DNA of 45,107 nucleotides from JASLDZ01 sp964242895 (GTDB taxonomy: Bacteria > Pseudomonadota > Alphaproteobacteria > Caulobacterales > Caulobacteraceae), in contig CAXTBN010000019.1 of the NCBI GenBank assembly GCA_964242895.1, positions 1 to 45,107 on the forward strand, in the 5' to 3' direction. The notes beneath the pieces are model-generated. The model was not told the DNA's origin, searched no databases, and saw only the letters and a list, made by a program, of their open reading frames with translations. Shown piece by piece: positions 15,470 to 22,924 of this stretch. Both the position numbers and the translations under genes were made by a program. Positions within the stretch are counted from its first letter, which is position 1. Every line of letters starts with the position of its first letter.

Positions 15470-17448
15470 TCAGCAGCCTCCAGGTAGCCCGCCACCGGAG
15501 CGTCCACCGACAGGCGGTCGACGATCTCGAGCTTCAGCGTCGGGATCAGTTCGTGGAACGAGAGCACGGCCGTCTCGAACAGGTCGGGCTCGATGAGCTT
15601 GCGCAGGTGCCGGCGCAGGTCGACGGGGGTGATGATCACCTCCACGCCCGTGCGGGCGACCGCGGCGATGCAGGCGTCCAGCACGCGGGCGGCGTCGGCG
15701 GGCTCCAGCGCCAGCTGCGGGGAGCCGCCGTTGGCGCGCACCGCCTCGCGCAGCTTGGCCTCAAGCTTCGGCGACAGGGTCAGGGCGCGCAGCACGCCGT
15801 CCGGCGCGTAGCGGTGGCTGAGCTGGCGGCGGAGCGCGATCCGGGCGAACTCGGTGAGGTTGAACGGGTCCTTCTCGCGTTGGCCGGCGTCGGCCAGGCT
15901 CTCCAGCACGTCGCGGAGGTTGCGGAGCGAGACCTCCTCCTCGACCATGCGGCGCAGCACCTCGGCGATGCGGGCCACGGGCAGCGCGCGGGCGACCTCC
16001 TTGACCACCTCCGGATAGTCCTGCCCGGCGCGGTTGAGCATGTTGGACGTCTCCTGGATGCCCACGAACAGGCCCAGGTGGCGGCGCAGCGGCTCGCGCA
16101 CGTGCGCGGCCAGGGCGTCGATCGCGTCACCCTCCTCGAGAAACCCCGCGCCGATGGGCGCCTCGTAGGCCAGCAGCCGCCAGCTCGGCGGGGCGTCGGT
16201 CTCGGTGGCGGCCACCGACAGGCGGGGGAGCGAGACGCCGAGGTCGTGGTCGAAGCGGTCGAGCACGCCCTCCAGCGCGGCGGTGATCCGCGCCTGATCG
16301 ATCCGCTCCACCCCGCGCCCCACCAGGTCGAGCATCAGCGGCGTCATCGGGCGCGCCTCGAGCGCGCCGGTCGAGGCGCTCTGCAGCCGCTTGGGCGTGT
16401 CGCGGCCGAGCGCGACGCGCACCGGGCGCAGCCGCAGCTCCACCGCCGCGCGCAGCGGCGGGTCGAGCACGACGCCGAGCGTCACGCCCAGGATCCCCAG
16501 CAGCACGAAGATCGGCCACGGGAAGCCCGGCACCGCCGCCATGGCGAACAGCAGGCCGCCCGACATCAGGAACACGCGCGGCTTGGCGGCGAACTGGCGC
16601 TGGACCGCCTCGCCCAGGTGGTTCTCGTGCTCCTCGTCGGTGGTGCGCGTGACGATCAAGCCGGCGGCGATGGCGCCCAGGAAGGACGGGATCTGCGTCA
16701 CCAGCCCGTCGCCGATGGTCAGGATCGAGTAGGTCTGCACCGCCTCGCCCAGCGACAGGCCCTGCTGCATCACTCCCACGGCGAGGCCGCCGAGAATGTT
16801 GACGATCACGATGATGATGCCCGCCATGGAGTCGCCCTTGACGAACTTCATGGCCCCGTCGAGCGAGCCGTGCAGCTTGGACTCGAGCTCCAGCACCCGC
16901 CGCCGGCGTCGCGCCTCGTCCTTGTCGATCAGGCCCGAGCGGAGATCGCTGTCGATGGAGAGCTGCTTGCCGGGCATGGCGTCCAGGCTGAAGCGGGCCG
17001 CCACCTCGGCCACCCGTTCCGCGCCCTTCGCGATGACGATGAACTGCACCACGGTGATGATCAGGAAGACCACCATCCCGACAACCAGATTCCCCCCGGC
17101 GACGAGATTGCCGAACGTGTCGATGATGTTGCCCGCGTGGCCTTCGATCAGGATCATCCGCGTGGTCGCGATCGACAGCGACAGCCGGTAAAGCGTGGTG
17201 ATCAGGAGCAGGCTCGGGAACACCGAGAACTCGATGGGCGAGGCGATGTAGATCGACACCATCAGGAGCAGGATGCCGAAGGTGATGTTGAGTGCGATCA
17301 GCGTGTCCAGCGCCAGGGCCGGCAGCGGCAGGATCATCAGCGCGATGATCGCCGCCACGCCGATCACGAGCGCGAGGTCGCTGATGCGCGACGCCCCGGC
17401 GCTGCGGCGCAGGCCCGTGGCCCGCGCGAGGGTGTCGCCGACGCTCAC
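15466..17448 (-). CDS. sctV: T3SS major export apparatus protein SctV
   Basis: 660 residues. The N-terminal half has about eight membrane helices and the FHIPEP-family stretch from ASPIEFSVFPSLLLITTLYRLSLSIATTR to GDGLVTQIPSFLGAIAAGLIVTR, including the cytoplasmic loop with SIDSDLRSGLIDKDEARRRR. The C-terminal soluble domain (about 355-660) forms the nonameric ring that receives substrates. Sequence over this region is strongly conserved for the family. GTG start at 17448. It is the second gene of the long leftward run. Confidence 0.97.
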   Translation of the reverse strand: MSVGDTLARATGLRRSAGASRISDLALVIGVAAIIALMILPLPALALDTLIALNITFGILLLMVSIYIASPIEFSVFPSLLLITTLYRLSLSIATTRMILIEGHAGNIIDTFGNLVAGGNLVVGMVVFLIITVVQFIVIAKGAERVAEVAARFSLDAMPGKQLSIDSDLRSGLIDKDEARRRRRVLELESKLHGSLDGAMKFVKGDSMAGIIIVIVNILGGLAVGVMQQGLSLGEAVQTYSILTIGDGLVTQIPSFLGAIAAGLIVTRTTDEEHENHLGEAVQRQFAAKPRVFLMSGGLLFAMAAVPGFPWPIFVLLGILGVTLGVVLDPPLRAAVELRLRPVRVALGRDTPKRLQSASTGALEARPMTPLMLDLVGRGVERIDQARITAALEGVLDRFDHDLGVSLPRLSVAATETDAPPSWRLLAYEAPIGAGFLEEGDAIDALAAHVREPLRRHLGLFVGIQETSNMLNRAGQDYPEVVKEVARALPVARIAEVLRRMVEEEVSLRNLRDVLESLADAGQREKDPFNLTEFARIALRRQLSHRYAPDGVLRALTLSPKLEAKLREAVRANGGSPQLALEPADAARVLDACIAAVARTGVEVIITPVDLRRHLRKLIEPDLFETAVLSFHELIPTLKLEIVDRLSVDAPVAGYLEAAE

Positions 17449-17456
17449 GGAGCCGG

Positions 17457-18260
17457 CTACTGGCCCGCGCCTCGGCCGGCGTAGAGGCCGTCGCGGTACT
17501 GCGTGAGGATGCTGGAGACGTAGCTGCGCGTCTCACGGTAGGGCGGCACGCGCCGGCCGTGGCGGTTCACCGCGCCCTCGCCCGCGTTGTAGGCGGCCAG
17601 CACCAGCGGCAGATTGTTGCCGTACCGACGCTGCAGCGTCTTCAGGTAGACGGCGCCCACCGCCAAGTTGACCACGGGGTTCTGCAGGGCGCGTCCGTCC
17701 ACGCCGAAACGTCGCGCGGTCCCGGGCATCACCTGCATCAGCCCGCTCGCGCCCTTGGGCGAGACGGCGCCGGCGTGGAAGCCGGACTCCTGGCGGACCA
17801 GCGCGCCCATGAACAGCGGATCGATGTCGTACATCCGCGCCACGCCGGAGACGGCCGCGTCGTAGAGGTGCGGCGACGATCCGCCCGGCGCGCGCGCGAT
17901 CGTCACGACCGGCCGAGGCGCCCGGCGCAGCAGAGGCGAGGGCGTGGGGGCGCGGCGTGCGGGCGGCAGGTCGACGGTGGCGGAAGGCACCGCGCCGTGC
18001 TGGGGCTGCGCACCGGCCGACCGGGGCGCGTGCAGCGACACGTCCACCGACGCTCCCGGCCGCTCGTAAAGCTGCAGCAGAGGCGACAGGGGGCGTTGAG
18101 CAGGCGGCGCGGCGGCCGTCCCCTTCGGCGGAGTGGAGACGTTCGAAGCTCCCGCGGCGCTCCGCTCACCCGAGACCGCCACGCGCTCCAACGCGTGCGA
18201 GGCCCCGGCGTCGGAGACGGCGGCCGCGAGGACGGCGGCGGCGAGAGCGGTTCTGGACAC
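17457..18260 (-). CDS. T3SS-associated lytic transglycosylase
   Basis: 267 residues from GTG 18260, giving a signal peptide (VSRTALAAAVLAAAVSDAGA). A Pro-rich linker leads to an SLT domain at about 135-255: catalytic Glu in VRQESGF, then GASGLMQVMPGTARRFGV, NLAVGAVYLKTL and VLAAYNAGEGAVNR. It cuts peptidoglycan between MurNAc and GlcNAc to make room for the injectisome, as IpgF/EtgA do. The frame is open to 18320, but the longer start adds a charged stretch before the signal peptide. It is first in the main leftward T3SS transcript, 8 bases before sctV. Confidence 0.92.
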   Translation of the reverse strand: MSRTALAAAVLAAAVSDAGASHALERVAVSGERSAAGASNVSTPPKGTAAAPPAQRPLSPLLQLYERPGASVDVSLHAPRSAGAQPQHGAVPSATVDLPPARRAPTPSPLLRRAPRPVVTIARAPGGSSPHLYDAAVSGVARMYDIDPLFMGALVRQESGFHAGAVSPKGASGLMQVMPGTARRFGVDGRALQNPVVNLAVGAVYLKTLQRRYGNNLPLVLAAYNAGEGAVNRHGRRVPPYRETRSYVSSILTQYRDGLYAGRGAGQ

Positions 18261-18505
18261 GCGGCGCACTCCGTTCTGTTCGCGGTCTTCGGCGAGGGCG
18301 CTCCCCCGCCGTCTCGGCACTCCCGGATGTACGCCCGGCCGCTGACACCCGTGCGACGCGGCCTCCGCCGCGCGACCCGAACCAGCCCAGGACGAAAACC
18401 CCGAGGAAGCTTCACCGTTCCCGGCGCGGCGCCCCGGAAAGCCTTGCGTCCCAGGCGGAGGCTCGTCAGCTTGGGAACCGGAGTCAAGCTGGGCTGTAAA
18501 CCTCC
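18261..18505. promoter_or_regulatory. Divergent promoter region between the main T3SS run and sctU
   Basis: The 245 bases separate the leftward lytic transglycosylase-sctV-C-D run from rightward sctU, so both promoters should lie here. On the minus strand GGAAC (18421-18417), 17 bases, GTT (18399-18397) fits the alphaproteobacterial EcfG (general stress sigma) pattern, 137 bases before the leftward start. On the plus strand a GGGAACC at 18473 stands about 27 bases before sctU. Both are short matches and could be chance. Confidence 0.35.
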
Positions 18506-19633
18506 ATGGCGGGCGACAAGAACAGCGGCGACCAGACCGAGAACGCCACGCCCAAACGGCTGCGCGACGCCCGCAAGCGCGGCGAGGTGGCCAAGTCGAA
18601 GGACCTCACCTCCACCGCGGTGCTGGTGGCTTGGCTGGTGCTCGGGGCCATGGTCTGGCGCTACGCCTTCACGACATTGATCGAGCCGTTCAACGAGGCG
18701 CTGGAGGCGGCCTCGAACCCTTCGATCTACGCGATGAAGGCGGTGGGCTTCTCGGCGTTCAAGGCCTTCTGCGCCCTGTCGTTGGCGCTGCTCGCGCCCG
18801 TGGCCGCCTTCGGGATGCTGGCCGAGTTCGCGCAGGTGGGCCCGGTGTTCACCTTCAAGAAGATGGCGCCCAAGCTCGACCACATGAACCCGTCCTCAGG
18901 GCTGAAGCGCATGTTCAGCGTCGACAACCTGTTCGAGGTCGGCAAGTCGCTGCTCAAGGCCGTGCTGATCATGGCGGTGATCTGGGTCGTCCTGCGCGGG
19001 CAGTTCTCGAAGCTGGCGGGCTTGGCGCAGGGCGGCCCGGGCGGCGTCATGTCGGCGCTGGGCGCGGCGGCGTTCGAGCTCGTGGCCACCACCGTGGTGG
19101 CCTTCCTGCTCGTGGCGGGGGCGGACTGGGCCTACCAGCGGTTCTCGTTCGGCAAGAAGATGCGCATGTCCAAGCGCGACATCCGCCAGGAGCACAAGGA
19201 GGGCGAGGGCGATCCCATGCTGAAGGGCCGCCGCCGCCAGCTCCACCAGGAGTGGTCGTCGCGCAACGTGGTGGAGGCTGCGCGGGGCGCCACCGCTTTA
19301 GTGATGAACCCCACCCACGTCGCCGTCGCGCTCGCCTACGATCCGCAGGAGCACCCCGCGCCCATCGTCACGGCCAAGGGCTTGGGCCCCGTGGCGCTGC
19401 AGATGCGCGCCGCCGCCGAGGCCGAGGCGGTGCCCGTGATCCGCAACGTGGCGGTGGCGCGCGCGCTCAACGCGCGCGCGACGGTCGACGACGTCGTGCC
19501 CGAGGACATGTTCACCGCCGTGGCCGAGGTGATCGTCTTCGCCCGCCGCATGAAGGAGGAGGCGCGCCGCCAGGCCGAGGCCGACGCCGAGGCTCAGGCG
19601 CGTGCCTCCGCCGACGCGGAGCAGGCGGCGTGA
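18506..19633 (+). CDS. sctU: T3SS switch protein SctU
   Basis: 375 residues. The N-terminus has the family start (TENATPKRLRDARKRGEVAKSKDL), then four membrane helices, then the cytoplasmic autocleavage domain with N268-P269-T270-H271 (MNPTHVAVAL). Cleavage between N and P switches export from needle parts to later substrates. The tail is a charged helix rich in Ala/Glu/Arg. It stands alone on the rightward strand, divergent from the rest of the apparatus, and overlaps the following FliO-like gene by GTGA. Confidence 0.97.
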   Translation: MAGDKNSGDQTENATPKRLRDARKRGEVAKSKDLTSTAVLVAWLVLGAMVWRYAFTTLIEPFNEALEAASNPSIYAMKAVGFSAFKAFCALSLALLAPVAAFGMLAEFAQVGPVFTFKKMAPKLDHMNPSSGLKRMFSVDNLFEVGKSLLKAVLIMAVIWVVLRGQFSKLAGLAQGGPGGVMSALGAAAFELVATTVVAFLLVAGADWAYQRFSFGKKMRMSKRDIRQEHKEGEGDPMLKGRRRQLHQEWSSRNVVEAARGATALVMNPTHVAVALAYDPQEHPAPIVTAKGLGPVALQMRAAAEAEAVPVIRNVAVARALNARATVDDVVPEDMFTAVAEVIVFARRMKEEARRQAEADAEAQARASADAEQAA

Positions 19634-19920
19634 TCCTCGACGTCCTGCGCGAACTCGCCGGCGTGATCTTCGCCCTGGTGGTGGTGTCGCTGCTGGCCTG
19701 GGCCGCCATCGCGCTGATGAAGCGCTTCCAGCTGCAGGGACCTCCCGGCGCGTCCGGCGAGGACCTCCGCTTCCTCCGCGCCCTGCCGCTTGGGCCGCGC
19801 GAACGGCTGGTGGTGGTGGAGTGGCGCGGCGAGACGTTGCTGCTGGGCGTGACCGCGGGCGGCGTCACCCTGATCGAGCGCCGCGCCGCAGGCGCGTCCG
19901 CCCCGCGGCCGCCGGATTGA
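19630..19920 (+). CDS. FliO-like membrane protein linked to sctU
   Basis: 96 residues from a GTG overlapping the sctU stop. One N-terminal membrane helix (about 9-29, AGVIFALVVVSLLAWAAIAL) is followed by a compact domain: LRFLRALPLGPRERLVVVEW, then GETLLLGVTAGGVTLIERR. That is the FliO layout (helix plus small beta domain with LGVT). FliO helps assemble the FliP/Q/R gate in flagella; injectisomes normally lack it. The overlap with sctU makes a role in the same system likely. The family call is from pattern only. Confidence 0.7.
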   Translation: MILDVLRELAGVIFALVVVSLLAWAAIALMKRFQLQGPPGASGEDLRFLRALPLGPRERLVVVEWRGETLLLGVTAGGVTLIERRAAGASAPRPPD

Positions 19921-19935
19921 GCTCTGCGCCGCCGC

Positions 19936-20236
19936 TCAGCGCATCGAGCTGAGCAGCTGGCGTCGGTAGAACTCCCGCCGCACCGCCGCCTCGATCCGCG
20001 CACGCAGCAGCGGGTCGCGGGCGTAAACCGACTGCGAGGCGGCCACGCCGCCGCGCCGCCCACTCCCGTGTCCCGCCCGCGAAGCCCCGGCGCGCGTCGG
20101 CGGCGACGGCCCTGCGCCGCTGCGCGTCGACCGGCTGCATGGTGAGCCGGCTCATCGCCAGGTTCCCGGCCAGGCCGTGGAACGCCTGCGCCCGAGCCGA
20201 GGAGGCGGCGATGATCAGCGCCCCCGCCACGGCCAC
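19936..20236 (-). pseudogene. Frameshifted, shortened paralog of the two secreted DUF6683-like proteins
   Basis: One frame from GTG 20236 (or 20242) gives a signal peptide (VAGALIIAASSARAQA) and about 45 more residues to WAARRRG. Another frame then reads VAASQSVYARDPLLRARIEAAVRREFYRRQ and stops at TGA 19938-19936. The joined product matches the N-terminal plan of the genes at 21238 and 22070 (signal peptide, short linker, Y-R-DP then Arg-rich helix). One base near 20045-20055 would restore the frame. The C-terminal helical domain is missing, so it is a remnant or a shorter paralog with a sequencing error. It converges on the FliO-like gene. Confidence 0.6.
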
Positions 20237-20528
20237 CCTCGCCCATGTCTTGCTTATCGCTTCTCTCCCTGATCCACGGAAGTCGGCGTGACCGCCGGAG
20301 GTTGCGCTGCACCTCGAAGCCTAGCCGGCCCCGCAGCGGGGCCGCCCGGGATCGGAATGAGGCCGATCGGGCACCGCAGCGACACCGCCCCGGTGGTAGG
20401 TAGCCACCCTAGCTAGGGAACGACCGGATACCGGAACCGCGGCGGAAACGCTTCATTGTCCATCACGGGCCTGGAGAGACGCTCCAGCCCGCGTGAGATC
20501 ACATCAAAGCGGATAAGGAGTGTCGGAC
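20237..20528. other. Divergent intergenic region before the filament-like gene
   Basis: About 290 bases without a gene, between the leftward remnant and the rightward gene at 20529. It contains CTAGGGAA copy 3 and a perfect ribosome site (AAGGAG at 20515-20520). A GGAACC at about 20442 was tested as an hrp box but has no CCAC partner at the right distance. Confidence 0.6.
20413..20420 (+). promoter_or_regulatory. CTAGGGAA box, copy 3
   Basis: The box sits 108 bases before the ATG of the filament-like gene and is preceded by CCCTAG, so CTAG occurs twice in nine bases (CCCTAGCTAGGGAA, palindromic CCCTAGCTAGGG). It is followed by CGACCGGATACCG, like copy 2. Confidence 0.4.
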
Positions 20529-21161
20529 ATGTTCGGTATCAGCACCAGCAGCCTGATCGGCGACGTCGCGCAGACGGGCTTGGCCGCCCTGAGCGGCGGG
20601 GCCAGCGCGGCGATCGAGATGGCGGCGACGTCGGTCATCCGGTCGGCCGTCGGCGAAGGCCTTCAAGTGCTCGGCCAAGAACTCGGCCTGCCGCAGACCG
20701 TCATCGATCAGGTCAAGAGCGAAGCGGGCTTCGCCACAGGTTCCGGCGCGGCCGACACCGCGGCGTCGGCCGGTTCGCAGATGGGATGCACGCCCCTGGA
20801 GCAGGGGCAGCTGGCGCAGACCGCCCAGGGCGCGACGGACGCGATCACGCAGATGATGCAGCAGGGCGTCGCCGAGGCCAGCCAGGGTGCGGAGAAGAGC
20901 GGCGCGTCCCATGGCAAGAGCGGCATGAGCGTGCTGCAGGCCATCGCCTACGCCATGGGCTCGGTGATGGACTCCAAGCTGGACGACATGGCCTCCAAGG
21001 CGCAGCAGCTGGGCTCCAGCCAGAGCGGCAGCTCGCAGTACGGGCAACTCTCCTCGGAGATCCAGGCGGACGGCCAGGAACTCAGCATGCTGTCGAGCGC
21101 GGTCGCGAACGCGATCAAGTCCATCGGCGACGCGGGTTCGCAGCTGGCCAAGAAGGACTGA
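20529..21161 (+). CDS. Candidate T3SS-exported filament or translocator-type protein
   Basis: 210 residues. ATG 20529 is chosen over GTG 20520 because AAGGAG ends 8 bases before it. No signal peptide. It is rich in Ser, Gln, Ala, Gly and has no Trp, a composition common in T3SS substrates. An N-terminal Ala/Gly-rich amphipathic region (about 5-45) is followed by a linker with Gln-rich helix (EQGQLAQTAQGATDAITQMMQQG), then a C-terminal helical part (SVLQAIAYAMGSVMDSKLDDMASKAQ ... LSSAVANAIKSIGDAGSQLAKK). The end resembles EspA/needle-like polymer tails and that of the needle candidate at 12066. It is the first gene of the rightward export arm. Function is inference. Confidence 0.6.
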   Translation: MFGISTSSLIGDVAQTGLAALSGGASAAIEMAATSVIRSAVGEGLQVLGQELGLPQTVIDQVKSEAGFATGSGAADTAASAGSQMGCTPLEQGQLAQTAQGATDAITQMMQQGVAEASQGAEKSGASHGKSGMSVLQAIAYAMGSVMDSKLDDMASKAQQLGSSQSGSSQYGQLSSEIQADGQELSMLSSAVANAIKSIGDAGSQLAKKD

Positions 21162-21179
21162 TCCCTCCCTGGGATCAAC

Positions 21180-21209
21180 GGAGGCGACCGGTCCACGCCG
21201 GACGCCTCC
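21180..21209 (+). terminator. Hairpin between the filament-like gene and the first DUF6683-like gene
   Basis: GGAGGCG-a-CCGG, loop TCCACG, CCGG-a-CGCCTCC: a 7 plus 4 bp stem with one A/A mismatch. It begins 19 bases after the stop at 21161. No T-run follows, so it may act as an mRNA-stabilising or partial termination element that leaves the first gene more strongly expressed than the next. Confidence 0.5.
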
Positions 21210-21237
21210 GCAACTCTCCGCGAGCGTTGGAGGTCGC

Positions 21238-21957
21238 GTGCGCAGGACTGGAGCGGTCATCGCGCTCACCTTGGGAATCTGGGTCTCCGCTGCGGAGGCC
21301 CAGATGTCGTTTCAGCCGAACTGGGCGGGTTGGGGCGCGGCCAACATCGGCGGTCCGAAGATCGCTCCCAACCGGCCCGCGCCGTCGCGTTCCACTGGCG
21401 AGACCCGATCCGCGCTTCCCCCGTCGCTCGCACCCACCACCTACCGGCGCGATCCCGCGGTCACGCGCAAAGTCGAGGCGCAGTACGTCGCGTATGCGGA
21501 GCGCACGGTGGGAGCCCAGAAGGCGGCGCTGCTGCGGGCGGACCTGGACCGTCGTGACTTCGCGCGCGTCTGGGCGATCGTCGCAGGGCAGGACGGCTTT
21601 AGTCCGGGCGACGCCGCGGATGCGCTGGCCGCCTACTGGACGCTCAACTGGGCCATGGCCAACAACCAGGACATCACGGCGCGCCAAGCGGCCGGCGCCC
21701 GGGCGCAGATCGCCGCCACGGCGCCGCGCGCGCTTCGCTTCGACCGCCTGGGCGATGCGGGCCGTCAGGAGCTCGCCGAGACCTTCATGCTGGACTTCAT
21801 CTACCAGCAGGGACCTTACGTCGACGCCTTGAAGCGTCGCGATCAGGCGACCACACGCACGCTCTCCGACGCCGCGGAGACACGCTTCCGGCAGAAGATG
21901 CACATCGACCTGAGGAGCCTGAACCTGACCGATCACGGCTTCCAGCCGAGGTCCTGA
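21238..21957 (+). CDS. Secreted DUF6683-like protein, copy A
   Basis: 239 residues from GTG 21238 with GGAGG five to six bases before it. A signal peptide (about 1-22, ending AEAQ) points to Sec export to the periplasm, so it is not a direct T3SS substrate by a usual route. After a polar linker (25-65) there is a helical domain: TYRRDPAVTRKVEAQYVAYAER, GDAADALAAYWTLNWAMANNQD, LGDAGRQELAETFMLDFI and a C-terminal RFRQKMHIDLRSLNLTDHGF. I recall this pattern as DUF6683, function unknown. It is paired with copy B downstream (about 110-base gap) with the same start context. Confidence 0.8.
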   Translation: MRRTGAVIALTLGIWVSAAEAQMSFQPNWAGWGAANIGGPKIAPNRPAPSRSTGETRSALPPSLAPTTYRRDPAVTRKVEAQYVAYAERTVGAQKAALLRADLDRRDFARVWAIVAGQDGFSPGDAADALAAYWTLNWAMANNQDITARQAAGARAQIAATAPRALRFDRLGDAGRQELAETFMLDFIYQQGPYVDALKRRDQATTRTLSDAAETRFRQKMHIDLRSLNLTDHGFQPRS

Positions 21958-22069
21958 CCGGTTGAGCGCGCAGCGCCGAACGGGACGCTGAGGGAAGCAT
22001 GCTGACCGGCCTCGGCTCCGAAGTCAGGCACCGCGCCTCTCACCCTCCTGAATGGCGAGTGAGGTCATC

Positions 22070-22795
22070 GTGGCGAAGCGCACCGCTCTCCTTTGGGCTT
22101 CCGTCTCCTTCGCCCTGGTCGGAGCGGCGGACGCGCAGGGCTTCAATCCCAACCTGATCGGCGGCGTCATGTCGCCCGTCGTTGTCGACCCGTGTCCGGC
22201 GGGCTTTCCCTGCGGGGCGCATCGCGCCGGCGCTCCGCCTCCGCATCGGCTCCCGCGCCGACACGTGCAGACGACCTACCGGATCGACCCCGCAGTCACC
22301 GTCAGAGCGCGTCGGAACTTCATCATCTTCGTCTCGCGGCAGGCAGGGGACGTCGCAGCAGCCGCGGTCGCTCGGAACTTCGCACAGAACGATCCCCTGC
22401 AGTCGTGGGCGCGCCAGAGCGCGGCGGACGGCATGCGGCTGGGGAACGTCGCGGACGCCATGGCGGAGTACTGGGTGACGAATTGGCAGATGGCCAACAG
22501 CTCGGACCACACCACGCCGGCCGAAGTGCAGGGCGTCCGCCGACAGGTCGCCGCCGTCCTCGCGGACAGTCCGGGCTTCGCAGCGCTCACGCCGGCGGGG
22601 CGGCAGGAGCTCGCCGAGGGGCTGATCTACAACACCCTGTTCCAGGGCGACCTCTACCTCGAACTCCGACGCAACGGCGACGCGCGCAGACTGCAGGCCA
22701 TGAGCGACGGCGCGGAGAACCGCTTCCGCAGCGAAGCGCACCTCGACCTCCGCAGCCTCGCGCTGACCGAACGGGGCTTGGAGAAGCACGGGTGA
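22070..22795 (+). CDS. Secreted DUF6683-like protein, copy B
   Basis: 241 residues from GTG 22070; an ATG at 22052 is in frame but the GTG has GAGG five bases before it and aligns with copy A's start. Signal peptide ends GAADAQ. The helical domain repeats copy A's plan: TYRIDPAVTVRARRNFIIFVSRQ, GNVADAMAEYWVTNWQMANSSD, LTPAGRQELAEGLIYNTLF, ENRFRSEAHLDLRSLALTERG. A short Cys/Pro loop (DPCPAGFPCGAH) in the linker is absent in copy A. Tandem duplication followed by divergence is clear; the role is unknown. Confidence 0.8.
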   Translation: MAKRTALLWASVSFALVGAADAQGFNPNLIGGVMSPVVVDPCPAGFPCGAHRAGAPPPHRLPRRHVQTTYRIDPAVTVRARRNFIIFVSRQAGDVAAAAVARNFAQNDPLQSWARQSAADGMRLGNVADAMAEYWVTNWQMANSSDHTTPAEVQGVRRQVAAVLADSPGFAALTPAGRQELAEGLIYNTLFQGDLYLELRRNGDARRLQAMSDGAENRFRSEAHLDLRSLALTERGLEKHG

Positions 22796-22851
22796 TCGCG
22801 CCGAGGGCCGCTCAGCGAAGTCGTCGAGCGGATTGAAGGACCGGCGGGGAC

Positions 22852-22859
22852 CTAGGGAA
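22852..22859 (+). promoter_or_regulatory. CTAGGGAA box, copy 4
   Basis: The box is 65 bases before the LysM/lysozyme gene start. The 40 bases from here (CTGACCCAGGCTCCGAGGTC downstream) resemble those before copy B of the DUF6683-like pair at about 21990-22025, where the box reads CTGAGGGAAG. Confidence 0.4.
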
Positions 22860-22924
22860 CATCCTGGCTGACCCAGGCTCCGAGGTCGCGCATTGTGAGG
22901 GCGAGGACAGGGCGGAGAGCGCTG

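Noticed and set aside
18473..18480. GGGAACC before sctU as a fifth CTAGGGAA box
   Set aside because: It shares only GGGAA, lacks CTA, and lies too close to the start (about 27 bases) compared with the others.
20442..20470. GGAACC as an hrp box (HrpL promoter)
   Set aside because: The required CCACNNA does not occur 15-17 bases downstream; the nearest CCAT is about 21 bases away.
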